DNA of 56,926 nucleotides from Bacteroidota bacterium (GTDB lineage Bacteria; Bacteroidota; Rhodothermia; Balneolales; Balneolaceae). A program made the position numbers and the translations under genes. Positions 17,601-25,191 of this stretch are shown here, piece after piece. The stretch is from contig JAQCBZ010000009.1 in assembly GCA_027621355.1 (NCBI GenBank), forward strand, positions 1 through 56,926, read 5' to 3'. A model generated the notes under the pieces. It did no database searches and was not told where the DNA came from. It saw only the letters and a program-made list of their open reading frames with translations. Every line of letters begins with the position of its first letter. Position 1 is the stretch's first letter.

Positions 17601-18965
17601 AGGCGGATCATGGGTAAAAAGAAAGTGGACCAGATGGCCCAGGAGGAAGAGAAGTTTATGTCCAGGGCTACCGCCAAAGGAATTGAGCCCAGCCTAGCCA
17701 AAGAGATTTTTGATAAAATGGCCCTTTTTGCAGGCTATGGTTTCAATAAATCTCACTCTGCGGCCTATTCCATTCTGGCTTATCAAACCATGTACTTCAA
17801 GGCAAATTATCCTGCAGAATACATGGCTTCGGTGATGAGTCATAATATGTCAGACCTCAAAAAGGTGACCTACTTTATTGATGAGTGCAAGAAGATGGGC
17901 ATTGCGGTCGATTTCCCAAATATCAATACGGGGATTGGGCGATTTTCAGTGACCGATCAGCGGATTCAGTTTGGACTCAACGCGATCAAAGGGGTGGGGG
18001 CTGCCGCCATCGAAGGGATTGTTAAAGAGCGGGAATCATCAGGGCCTTTTACCTCAATTTTTGACTTTGCCGGTAGAGTCGACTCCAAAACCTGCAACAA
18101 GCGTGTGGTGGAGAGTTTAATTCAAGCAGGTGCCTTTGATGAGCTCCATCCCAACCGAGCTCAACTCTTGCAAGGACTAGAAGAGATCATGATGTATGGC
18201 CATAGAAAGTTTGAAGAAGCCCGCCTCAACCAGACGTCGTTGTTTGGTGGAACTCAGGGGGGTGCAGCGATGATGGAGCCTAAGCTACGTGAATGCCTTC
18301 CATGGACACAGATTGAACAACTCAAGCGTGAGCGAGAGGTGATAGGATTTTACCTTAGTGGACATCCATTAGAGCGATTCCGTCATGATCGATCCCTCTT
18401 CGCGACCCACAAACTTTCTGAGAACACCCTTACGCGCATCCGTGACCGTGAGCCTGGATCCATCGTGGGTATCGTGACCTCTATTCGACGACTCAAAGAT
18501 TCCAAGCAACGCCCCATCGCGTTTATGAAAGTGGAAGATTTGGAGGGTGCTATAGAAGTGAGTGTCTTTAGTGAGTGCTATGACCAATATCAGGGGTTGT
18601 TACAGGAGGATAATTGCTTGTATATCAAAGGTGTTATGAGAACAGATCGTGGCGCACCCCAGTTGATGGCAGAGTCGATGGATCGTGCTGAAAACCTCCG
18701 TGAAAAGCACCAAAAACGAGTCTGTATTGTTGTGCGATTGGAAACGGATCGTGCGTCGCAAGACATCCTAGATGAGCTCGAGAGTTTATTCAAAAAGCAC
18801 AAAGGAGAAGCCCAAATGGAGTTCTCCTTGTATAGTCAGGCGTCTGAACGACCCCTCCAGCTACGCGCTCGCAACGTGGTCATTGATCCGAATGATGAGT
18901 TGCTATCCTCATTAGAGGAGCTTCTTGGAGAGGATTCCATCGAATTAAGAACGGTTGCATCGTAA
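14661..18965 (+). CDS. dnaE: DNA polymerase III alpha subunit with N-terminal DEDDh exonuclease
   Basis: A 1434-residue replicative polymerase that also carries its own proofreading domain. Residues 1-210 are a DnaQ-like exonuclease: YDTET (Asp 6, Glu 8), VIGHNLTFD, and a C-terminal HDAFADVRAT that supplies the His and last Asp. A charged, low-complexity linker (about 215-275) leads to the PHP domain starting VHLHCHS at 280-286. The polymerase palm has PDMDIDFDDEG with catalytic Asp 686 and Asp 688, and a third Asp near 838 (KMDFLGLKTL). QTSLF at about 1191-1195 fits a sliding-clamp binding motif, and an OB-fold follows near 1265-1310. It is about 270 residues longer than E. coli DnaE. This fused form is known in Bacteroidota-related bacteria. 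Start ATG 14661 is directly before the exonuclease fold. Confidence 0.96.
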   Translation: MFLIYDTETTGLPKNFRAPVTDTDNWPRLVQLAWQVHDIEGKKISEGNWIVQPDGFTIPFNSEKIHGISTERAQKEGSPLLDVLEAFEQAVHASTFVIGHNLTFDWNILGAEYVRLNRSNALESKIQVDTKDSGTEVCKIPGGQGRFKWPTLAELHTTLFEVGFEGAHDAFADVRATARSFFEMVRRGDLVLDPPDGAEWPAKPLSEVINRAHYESELEREKKWESQGKAQKEAQNKEPEPSASEGPINSPSADSTPHPTMGSKHTHVSTVKPVVNTPFVHLHCHSQFSILRSTASVNALVEAAKNDGAPAVACTDLGNMFGAFHFTRAAKEAGIQPILGCECYLVADRHQKKFTRDLKDYRTQPVFLVKNLEGYKNLSAMVSKGHIEGYYYKFPRIDKALIKEHHKGVIALTGGLRGEVPDLILNQGEEAAEEAFLWWKEIFGDDFYVTLQRHGLEEEDRVNQVLLKLAKAHDVKVLAAQDVYYIHEKDWQAHDALLCVEDNNPVSMPIGRGRGTRYGFPNHEYYYKSSEEMAALFADMPEAIHTIQDLVATLEPIELEQDILLPSSTLPEGFETEDDTLKHLALEGAKQKYPTAEGELEPRVLERIEHELGIIKSMGFAGYFLIVQDFIDAAKKMGVYVGPGRGSAAGSVVAYAIGITNVDPLKYDLLFERFLNPERVSMPDMDIDFDDEGRQKVIDYVVEKYGYNQVAHIITFGTMAARSAVRDVARVLELPLQEADQLAKKVPENVGTTLDKAFEEVPELREIKKSDTLAGKTLQLAHTLEGSIRNTGIHAAGIIIAPNDLLSLIPVCTAKDAELMVTQFDGKVIEDAGMLKMDFLGLKTLSILKTVIEMVRLIHGREMTLDDIPLDDEKTFALYQKGGTVGTFQFESDGMRKHLRDLKPTTINDLIAMNALYRPGPMQFIPDYIRRKHGQEEVDYPHEDVVDVLEPTYGIMIYQEQIMVVAQRMGDYTLGEADILRRIMGKKKVDQMAQEEEKFMSRATAKGIEPSLAKEIFDKMALFAGYGFNKSHSAAYSILAYQTMYFKANYPAEYMASVMSHNMSDLKKVTYFIDECKKMGIAVDFPNINTGIGRFSVTDQRIQFGLNAIKGVGAAAIEGIVKERESSGPFTSIFDFAGRVDSKTCNKRVVESLIQAGAFDELHPNRAQLLQGLEEIMMYGHRKFEEARLNQTSLFGGTQGGAAMMEPKLRECLPWTQIEQLKREREVIGFYLSGHPLERFRHDRSLFATHKLSENTLTRIRDREPGSIVGIVTSIRRLKDSKQRPIAFMKVEDLEGAIEVSVFSECYDQYQGLLQEDNCLYIKGVMRTDRGAPQLMAESMDRAENLREKHQKRVCIVVRLETDRASQDILDELESLFKKHKGEAQMEFSLYSQASERPLQLRARNVVIDPNDELLSSLEELLGEDSIELRTVAS

Positions 18966-19063
18966 TCGTTGTTTGGATAGGTTGAGAGAGCAGAAAAACT
19001 TTCTTAACTTAACATGTAAATACAAGTGCGCTTCCAGCGTACCTAACCATTATACAAGGTAAC

Positions 19064-19390
19064 ATGGCTAAAGCAATTGAATTTAATGACGCAAACTTCG
19101 CCGCTGAAGTTGAATCCGCAGATACACCCGTGTTGGTCGATTTTTGGGCTGAGTGGTGTGGTCCTTGTCGCATGGTCGGCCCAGTTGTTGAGGAGCTTGC
19201 CGGTGAATACGAAGGGAAAGTGAAAGTGGGTAAAGTGGATGTAGATAACAATCCATCTGTATCCATGAAGTATGGGATTCGCTCTATTCCAACCCTTTTA
19301 ATCTTCAAAAATGGCGAAGTCGTAGATCAAGTCGTTGGAGCGGTGCCTAAATCCGTGCTCCAAAAACAACTAGATGCGCAGGTTGCCTAA
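19064..19390 (+). CDS. trxA: Thioredoxin
   Basis: A 108-residue classical thioredoxin. The active site WCGPC spans residues 31-35 after the strand VLVDFWAE, and the cis-proline region [12 protein letters not shown] follows. It passes electrons from thioredoxin reductase to ribonucleotide reductase, methionine sulfoxide reductase and other cytoplasmic disulfides. The length is exactly typical and there is no signal peptide. It lies 98 bases after dnaE and about 80 bases before the next gene, so it probably has its own promoter in the AT-rich leader (18966-19063). No Shine-Dalgarno sequence is obvious before the ATG. Confidence 0.97.
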   Translation: MAKAIEFNDANFAAEVESADTPVLVDFWAEWCGPCRMVGPVVEELAGEYEGKVKVGKVDVDNNPSVSMKYGIRSIPTLLIFKNGEVVDQVVGAVPKSVLQKQLDAQVA

Positions 19391-19433
19391 GGCGTTCGAT
19401 TCTTTATCAGTTTAACATAGGGTTAACATCTAA

Positions 19434-19461
19434 TTGACTAATTTGACTCAATTTAGATACT
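19434..19461 (+). promoter_or_regulatory. Candidate promoter before the PiT-like gene
   Basis: TTGACT at 19434-19439 and GATACT at 19456-19461 are spaced by 16 bases, like a sigma-70 promoter, just upstream of the ATG at 19472. A second TTGACT at 19443-19448 makes a 9-base direct repeat. The transcript would have almost no leader. FCB-group promoters often differ from this consensus, so this is tentative. Confidence 0.25.
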
Positions 19462-19471
19462 TACAGGCCCT

Positions 19472-20605
19472 ATGTCAGACACATCGTCCAGTCCAAAGCG
19501 TTCAAATACAGGTAATGGGGTAGACCAACTACTTCCATTCAGTTTTTTCGGGTTGATTCGCCAAGAGCGATTCTTCCTCATGTTGATTGGAGCCCTGTTT
19601 ATTGTAGCAGGCTCCACGTTTCAAATTCCACACATCGCGATGTGGATTGGATTTTTGTTTGCTGGCTACTCAGCGATTGCGAACGATAGTATCCAAACGA
19701 TTGGAACCTTTCTAGCGTCCAATTCAAAGCGCCCTTGGTGGCTTCTATGGCTGTTTATTGGGGGTATTTTCCTCGTTACAGTCACCTATAGTTGGATCAC
19801 CTATAATGGGGATGTATCCTACCAACGTTTGGCATCCAAAGGGTTTAGTGAAGCCCCGACAGAATTCACCTTTCTGCAAATTGCGGCTCCATTATTCTTG
19901 TTAATCATCACACGGCTCAAAATGCCTGTGTCCACGACGTTCTTGATCCTAAGCTGCTTTTCGTCGAGCCTGGATGGTATTACAGGCGTTCTCCAAAAAA
20001 GTATTTTGGGCTACGGAATTGCGTTTGTTGCGGCCATTATCGTATGGTTTTTGGTAGCACGCATTTCGACCTGGTTGTTTAAAGGGGAACCCCACCCTGC
20101 TTGGATTCCAGTGCAGTGGGTCACGTCGGGGATTTTGTGGTCTGTATGGATTATGCAGGATGCTGCCAACATCGCAGTGTATCTGCCACGATCGTTGAAC
20201 ATTTATGAATTTGCGGGCTTCGCTGGTTTCATATTTACAGGGTTAGGAGTCTTGTTTTATTTGCGTGGGGATCGGATTCAAGAAATTGTGACGGAGAAAT
20301 CGTTTGTCACGGATGTGCGATCGGCGACCATTATTGATGCGGTATACGCAATTATTTTGTACTACCTCAAAATCAGGAGTAATGTGCCCATGAGTACAAC
20401 GTGGGTGTTCATTGGGTTACTTGGTGGGCGTGAAGTAGCGATGAGTCTCTTTAACCGTGATGATCATGGTCGCAGCCTCTTGGGTGCTTTCAAAATCATT
20501 GGAAAAGACGCGCGTAATGCATTAATTGGATTAGCGATTTCGATTATACTTGCACTTTTGATAAATCCGGGCATATTAGAAGAAATCAAAGCCATGTTCA
20601 TGTAA
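19472..20605 (+). CDS. Divergent PiT/Pho4-like membrane protein
   Basis: A 377-residue membrane protein with about ten hydrophobic segments and no signal peptide. I do not recognise a close named family, but it shows a two-fold internal repeat like PiT (Pho4) phosphate permeases: AIANDSIQTIGTF at 68-80 then MPVSTT at 151-156, and QDAANIA at 229-235 then VPMSTT at 305-310. In PiT proteins GANDVANA and PVSTTH occur once in each inverted half. Here the ANDV signature is changed (NDSIQT, DAANIA) and the STT motifs lack the His, so the transported ion may differ or transport may be lost. A single base separates its stop codon from the HNH gene, so the two are very probably cotranscribed. Inner-membrane location is inferred from hydrophobicity. 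Confidence 0.65.
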   Translation: MSDTSSSPKRSNTGNGVDQLLPFSFFGLIRQERFFLMLIGALFIVAGSTFQIPHIAMWIGFLFAGYSAIANDSIQTIGTFLASNSKRPWWLLWLFIGGIFLVTVTYSWITYNGDVSYQRLASKGFSEAPTEFTFLQIAAPLFLLIITRLKMPVSTTFLILSCFSSSLDGITGVLQKSILGYGIAFVAAIIVWFLVARISTWLFKGEPHPAWIPVQWVTSGILWSVWIMQDAANIAVYLPRSLNIYEFAGFAGFIFTGLGVLFYLRGDRIQEIVTEKSFVTDVRSATIIDAVYAIILYYLKIRSNVPMSTTWVFIGLLGGREVAMSLFNRDDHGRSLLGAFKIIGKDARNALIGLAISIILALLINPGILEEIKAMFM

Positions 20606-20606
20606 T

Positions 20607-21149
20607 ATGAATCCTGAACCTCTCACCGCAAATGATCAGCGCGTGTCCACACTAGAAGCCTCTGTATTACTCTTAAATCAAGATTATCAACCACTCACGA
20701 TTTGTTCAGTACAGCGATCGATCAAGCTTCTTTTCCTGGAGAAGGCGGAAGTTCTGCACGATTATCCAAGTAGGATGATTCAAACCCCGCGGACAGAATT
20801 CAATTATCCATCTGTAATACGGCTCAAGCGATATATTCGATTACCCTACCACCGAATCGTCTTATCGCGACGCAACATTATGAAGCGTGATCACAGCGTG
20901 TGTCAATATTGTGGGTCAAAATCGGATCTCACACTCGATCATGTCTTGCCAAAAAGTCGAGGAGGTAAAGACACCTGGGAAAACCTCGTCACAGCGTGTA
21001 ACAAATGTAATGTCAAAAAGGGGAATCGCACGCCAGATGAAGCGAATATGCCCCTGCATACGGAGCCATACAAGCCGATTCACATCAGTTTCTTCCGCAA
21101 TCTAATGGGGGGTGTTGAGGAAGAATGGAAACCGTATCTTTATATGTAA
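20607..21149 (+). CDS. HNH endonuclease-family protein
   Basis: A 180-residue protein with a C-terminal HNH nuclease domain. The zinc-binding cysteines are C99-x2-C102 (CQYCG) and C131-x2-C134 (CNKC), and the catalytic ββα-metal core has DH at 111-112 and Asn 127 (WENLV). The first 95 residues are a conserved basic N-terminal part (VLLLNQDYQPL, RRNIMKRD) found in many stand-alone bacterial HNH proteins of about this size, possibly a DNA-binding region. It would cut DNA with a divalent metal; its biological target is unknown. It starts one base after the stop of the PiT-like gene. No restriction methylase, toxin partner or phage gene is nearby, so a restriction or homing role has no contextual support. 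Confidence 0.88.
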   Translation: MNPEPLTANDQRVSTLEASVLLLNQDYQPLTICSVQRSIKLLFLEKAEVLHDYPSRMIQTPRTEFNYPSVIRLKRYIRLPYHRIVLSRRNIMKRDHSVCQYCGSKSDLTLDHVLPKSRGGKDTWENLVTACNKCNVKKGNRTPDEANMPLHTEPYKPIHISFFRNLMGGVEEEWKPYLYM

Positions 21150-21214
21150 GATAGAGGACTCTCCTCTCCATCTTCGGCAGCAAACGTTTATCGAACGTCG
21201 TACGTTAACTCACC

Positions 21215-22345
21215 ATGAGCAAAAAAGGTCGTGTCTTAGTGGCAATGAGTGGGGGTGTTGATTCCTCTGTAGCGGCGGTGATGCTTCACCAGCAAGGCTA
21301 TGAAGTGATTGGCATTACCATGAAAACCTGGGATTACCACCGTAGCGGGGGTAAGAATGGGAAAGAAACAGGTTGCTGTACCGTGGAGTCGATGAACGAT
21401 GCCCGAGCAATTGCTGTGCATCGAGGATTCAAGCACTTCATCGTAGACATTCGTGATGAGTTTGGTACGTGGGTGATCGATCGATTTATTGATGACTACA
21501 TGTCGGGCCGTACACCTAACCCATGTGTGCTTTGTAATACACACATTAAATGGGCCGCGTTGCTCAGGCGAGCGGATCAGCTCGATTGTGAGTTTATCGC
21601 GACAGGTCACTATGCCAACGTTAGGGAAGAGGATGGACGCTATGTAATTTCCAAAGGGCTTGATCACAGCAAGGATCAAAGCTATGCTCTTTGGGGGGTT
21701 CGTCAAGAGCACCTCGAGCGAACCATTTTCCCTGTAGGATCATACCGGAAATCGGAGATACGAGCCTTTGCCGAAGAGGAAGGGCTCTTGTCGGTGGCCA
21801 ACAAGCCCGACTCCTACGAAATCTGCTTTATCCCGGATGATAATTATCGTCGGTTTATTCAAGAGCAGGTAGATGACTACGACGAGCGAATTGGCGAAGG
21901 GGTCTTTGTGGATAAATTTGGCAAAATTGTAGGAACCCATGCTGGCTATCCCAACTTTACCATTGGACAGCGTCGTGGGCTCCATTTACCGATGGGAGAG
22001 CCGATGTATGTGACATCTATTAATCCCGACACAAACGAAGTAATGGTGGGTGTGAAAGAGGATTTGATCCAAACGACATTAACGGCTGCAGAGATGAACC
22101 TTGTCAAGGTAGGTAGTCTGCCTGAGGGTGAAGAGGTGCCCATTGTGGGTAAGATTCGATACAACGATGCAGGTGCGGAAGGGACGCTTGAGGTCACAGG
22201 TCAGGATGAATTTAAGGTCCATTTCCCTGCAGGGAGGGAAGCCATTACACCGGGACAAGCAGTTGTGTGCTACGATGGTGAGGATGTCCTTGCGGGAGGA
22301 TGGATTCGTAAGGTATCCTTAGAATCGGATGATTTGTTGTTGTAA
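21215..22345 (+). CDS. mnmA: tRNA-specific 2-thiouridylase
   Basis: A 376-residue enzyme that thiolates U34 of Glu, Gln and Lys tRNAs in the cytoplasm, using ATP and a sulfur carrier. The PP-loop SGGVDSS is at residues 12-18. The catalytic cysteines are Cys 104 (NPCVLCN) and Cys 204 (SYEICFIPD), and the tRNA-binding GHYA motif is near 131-134. The C-terminal half is the usual beta-barrel (FTIGQRRGL). Length and motif spacing match the E. coli enzyme. It lies 65 bases after the HNH gene on the same strand. The sulfur-relay partners are not in this window. Confidence 0.97.
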   Translation: MSKKGRVLVAMSGGVDSSVAAVMLHQQGYEVIGITMKTWDYHRSGGKNGKETGCCTVESMNDARAIAVHRGFKHFIVDIRDEFGTWVIDRFIDDYMSGRTPNPCVLCNTHIKWAALLRRADQLDCEFIATGHYANVREEDGRYVISKGLDHSKDQSYALWGVRQEHLERTIFPVGSYRKSEIRAFAEEEGLLSVANKPDSYEICFIPDDNYRRFIQEQVDDYDERIGEGVFVDKFGKIVGTHAGYPNFTIGQRRGLHLPMGEPMYVTSINPDTNEVMVGVKEDLIQTTLTAAEMNLVKVGSLPEGEEVPIVGKIRYNDAGAEGTLEVTGQDEFKVHFPAGREAITPGQAVVCYDGEDVLAGGWIRKVSLESDDLLL

Positions 22346-22364
22346 TGATGATTGCAAGGTCTTT

Positions 22365-22420
22365 ACTGAATGGTTGTTCCTGAAAAGGCTCTGCTTCAGA
22401 CTCCTAACTGAACGGTTTTT
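22365..22420. repeat. Spaced direct repeat downstream of mnmA
   Basis: ACTGAATGGTTGTT (22365-22378) and ACTGAACGGTTTTT (22407-22420) match at 12 of 14 bases with a 42-base period, in the 143-base gap between mnmA and the next gene. The second copy ends in a T-run. No hairpin was found, so a terminator is not supported. Confidence 0.35.
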
Positions 22421-22488
22421 ATGCAACATTTTCAAGCTTTTGGCGTAATGATAATGACCCCGTCCACACACATTGGTAAACTCTCAGT

Positions 22489-23307
22489 ATGACACGTTTC
22501 ATTTATTCAATCTTTTTAGGACTCATCTCTTTAGTCGGCATGGGTCTTGCACCCTATAGCACCGTGGCTCAGTCTACATTTCATGGAACAGTCACCTATC
22601 AGTGGGTGAGCTACGAATCTGAAAATGGGCGCAAAAGCGATGATGGACCCAAGCTAAAAGAAATCATTCTTGCGGCGTCACCAACAGAAACTGGTTTATT
22701 GGCGTTGAATGCACCCGATGAAGGGGGGATTTTCATCAATCACGATGATCGAGAAATGTATCTAGAGACCAAAAAAGGAGAGGCGCTTCGGATTACAGAA
22801 TCAGAGTACTCCACCTTTGTGTCTGTGATGCAACAAATGTTGGGTCTGGCTAAGACAACCTCAGATATTGCAAAGAGAGTGAAACCGTCACATAATTCAC
22901 CCATTCCATCCTTGGATCTTGAGTCGTCATGGGAAAAAACGGGGAACACAAAACGACTTCATGGCTATGAAGCTGAAGAATGGATTGTGAGTCACGATAG
23001 CAATGCCAAAACCCATATTTGGATGGCAAAAGGGGTGGATTTGGAATGGGGATTTGTCGCTCAACACAGTGCAGCCTTGCTTTCAACGATGTCTTTGAAT
23101 GGGATTAGTCCTGCATTTTTGGAACAGAATCGTGGGCTAGTCTTGGAGCTCACCGTCACGGAGGACGAAGGTGTTTTGTTTGAGTGTGTGGTCAAAGAGA
23201 TGACCAAAAAACGTGTGGATAAGCAGTATTTAGCTGCATCCCGTTTAAAAGATGCTAGGGTGATGTCCCTCACCGAATTTATGATGCGCTCACTGCAAGG
23301 AGGATGA
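22489..23307 (+). CDS. Secreted DUF4412-like protein
   Basis: A 272-residue exported protein. The N-terminal signal peptide (IYSIFLGLISLVGMGLAPYS, cleavage probably after TVAQ) is followed by a beta-rich sequence. The pattern resembles DUF4412 proteins: an opening GTVTYQW strand, a middle strand ending REMYLET, and the later block LHGYEAEEWIVSHD with HIWMAKG, where a peptide loop is swapped between strands. Such proteins are thought to be periplasmic or outer-membrane linked lipid-binding-like folds, but no role is established. Its stop overlaps the start of the next gene (ATGA), an apparent translationally coupled pair of secreted proteins. The domain assignment is by pattern and only moderately sure. 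Confidence 0.6.
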   Translation: MTRFIYSIFLGLISLVGMGLAPYSTVAQSTFHGTVTYQWVSYESENGRKSDDGPKLKEIILAASPTETGLLALNAPDEGGIFINHDDREMYLETKKGEALRITESEYSTFVSVMQQMLGLAKTTSDIAKRVKPSHNSPIPSLDLESSWEKTGNTKRLHGYEAEEWIVSHDSNAKTHIWMAKGVDLEWGFVAQHSAALLSTMSLNGISPAFLEQNRGLVLELTVTEDEGVLFECVVKEMTKKRVDKQYLAASRLKDARVMSLTEFMMRSLQGG

Positions 23308-24017
23308 GAGCGCGTTCTAGATTCAGCATAACGTTTTGGGCAGTGTTGTGGACAGCATTCCTTGTGCAAGGGTGCGCCTGGCTACCCATACAAGACGTAG
23401 AATCAGAAGATAGATCACCTACCGAGGAAGAGCTTCGAGCGTTGTATCTTGATGAGCGAGTCTTTATGGTTCAAAAGCCTGTGGATGGATCCAAGACAAA
23501 CTGTGATTTCTGCACGGTTGTGATGGATGATCTCCGTGCTGAGGCGTTTTTACAGACGAAATCTTATGTCGCGGCCTCCCTTGTAGATCCTAGTTTTTTT
23601 GATATGGACTGGAACACAGGAGTGATGTCACGTCGTGAGTTTTTGAATGGGTTTAGAGCCCAAGACACTATGGTGGTTGCGGATGTTACGGGTGCATTAC
23701 TTCGAGAGTGGTTGTCAACATCGCTGAGTAAACATGTGATTCGCCAGAGTGGCATGCGTATTACGGTGTTGTTGAGTGAGCCTGCGCAATTAGGTTCAGT
23801 ACTGATTGAACGTGATATACTAGAGCCGCAAAAAAGGTACAGAGTTGCTACAACGAGGGAGAGTCTTACCAACCTGCTTGACGCTTCAGATGGTACAGGA
23901 GTTGAGGTGGTTTGGTCAGCTCCAGAAGCCTTGGAGGAGTGGTTAATCCAAAAAAATGAGGCAACGCGCGCATTACGTCAGACTCAGGAAGACCAACGGG
24001 TTATGTCGGTCTATTGA
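23304..24017 (+). CDS. Lipoprotein with an isolated 5'-nucleotidase C-terminal domain
   Basis: A 237-residue protein with a lipoprotein signal (FWAVLWTAFLVQGC, lipid-modified Cys at 24), so it is tethered to a membrane facing the periplasm. The rest matches the 5_nucleotid_C substrate domain: a DDLRAEA helix, the VVADVTGALLREWL segment (family consensus TGxxLxxxL), SGMRITVLLS, and RYRVATTRESL. In UshA-type 5'-nucleotidases this domain binds the nucleotide base beside a metal-bearing phosphoesterase domain. That catalytic domain is missing here. FCB bacteria often encode the two halves as adjacent genes, but no metallophosphoesterase is next to it. CDFC near residues 68-71 is a possible disulfide or metal pair. 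It starts inside the previous gene's stop. Confidence 0.65.
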   Translation: MRARSRFSITFWAVLWTAFLVQGCAWLPIQDVESEDRSPTEEELRALYLDERVFMVQKPVDGSKTNCDFCTVVMDDLRAEAFLQTKSYVAASLVDPSFFDMDWNTGVMSRREFLNGFRAQDTMVVADVTGALLREWLSTSLSKHVIRQSGMRITVLLSEPAQLGSVLIERDILEPQKRYRVATTRESLTNLLDASDGTGVEVVWSAPEALEEWLIQKNEATRALRQTQEDQRVMSVY

Positions 24018-24037
24018 TGTCGCTCATTGGGCCCGGA

Positions 24038-25108
24038 TTAAACAGGATGCACCCACCCATGAGTGTCGACGACTCGACCGTACTGTAGGTCTGTGATCGC
24101 TTTGTGAATCTTCGTCGCGATAGGACCTCGACCCTCTAGATCGAACTGAATATTCTCTCCTTGGTGATGAATGCGTCCAAAGGGGGCAATCACGGCGGCT
24201 GTCCCGGCACCAAAGACCTCTTCAAGCTCCCCATCTTTAAAGGCGGCGATCATGTCGTGTATGTCAATTCGTTCCTCAGATACTTCGATCCCCATTTCCT
24301 GAGCAAGAGCAATCACTGACAAACGCGTAATTCCAGAAAGAATAGACCCTGTCAACTTCGGCGTAATCAATCGATCTTTGAGCTTGAAAAAGATATTCAT
24401 CGTTCCCACTTCTTCCACAAAACGATGCTCCAATGCATCCAACCAGATGATCTGGGCAAAACCATCTTTTCGCACCTCTTGTGCAGGTTGAAAACTCGCG
24501 GCATAATTTCCTGCTGCTTTGGCATACCCTGTTCCACCTACGACAGCGCGGACATATTCGGTGGATGTAGTCAAATCTAGTGGCTTCACGCCGGTCGGAT
24601 AATAGGGTCCCACCGGAGAGCAGATGATCATGAAGTTATACTCTGTCGATGCTTTGGCGGCAATGATAGGATCAGAGGCAAACGCCACAGGACGGATGTA
24701 GAGGGAATGGTTTTCTTTGTTTGGCACCCAAGCCCGATCCAAGGCGACCAGTTTCTTCAACCCTTCGATAAACATCTCTTTTGGGGGTACAGGGATACTG
24801 ATTCTATGGCAGGAGTTTGTCAGTCGCTCATAATGATCATCCAGCCGAAACAAGTGTACGGTAGATTCATTGACATAGAAGGCTTTCATCCCCTCAAATA
24901 CAGATTGTCCATAATGTAGAGCACTCAACGAGGGAGGAATAGATAGATTACCATAAGGGAGGATGGTCGCATCCTGCCATTGTCCTTGCTCCGTTTGGGC
25001 AAGAAGCATGTGATCTGAAAATTTGACTCCAAAAATGAGGGAGTCAAAGGTTGAGTCGGTCAAACGACTCTCCATAATAGGCTCTACATGAATGTCCATT
25101 CGCTCCAC
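24038..25108 (-). CDS. ilvE: Branched-chain-amino-acid aminotransferase
   Basis: A 356-residue class IV PLP aminotransferase that interconverts leucine, isoleucine and valine with their keto acids. The sequence LHYGQSVFEGMKAF at about 62-75 is the family's first signature. GTGYAKAAGNYAAS holds the PLP lysine, and the GSILSGITR and FGAGTAAVIAPFG motifs bind PLP phosphate and substrate. Length fits the longer BCAT form used by many bacteria and eukaryotes. It lies 20 bases from the convergent lipoprotein gene and about 83 bases after the glycosyltransferase start region, with an AT-rich leader at 25109-25191. The enzyme is cytoplasmic. Confidence 0.96.
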   Translation of the reverse strand: MERMDIHVEPIMESRLTDSTFDSLIFGVKFSDHMLLAQTEQGQWQDATILPYGNLSIPPSLSALHYGQSVFEGMKAFYVNESTVHLFRLDDHYERLTNSCHRISIPVPPKEMFIEGLKKLVALDRAWVPNKENHSLYIRPVAFASDPIIAAKASTEYNFMIICSPVGPYYPTGVKPLDLTTSTEYVRAVVGGTGYAKAAGNYAASFQPAQEVRKDGFAQIIWLDALEHRFVEEVGTMNIFFKLKDRLITPKLTGSILSGITRLSVIALAQEMGIEVSEERIDIHDMIAAFKDGELEEVFGAGTAAVIAPFGRIHHQGENIQFDLEGRGPIATKIHKAITDLQYGRVVDTHGWVHPV

Positions 25109-25191
25109 AAACCTCTTGTTTTTACAGCCTTACTGACTTGATTTACCTGGTCCTAAAGATAGTAAATTTCGACGTTAAAGTCGGGGTTGAC

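Noticed and set aside
20607-21149. HNH gene as part of a restriction, homing or phage system
   Set aside because: No methylase, intron, integrase or phage gene is nearby; housekeeping genes flank it on both sides.
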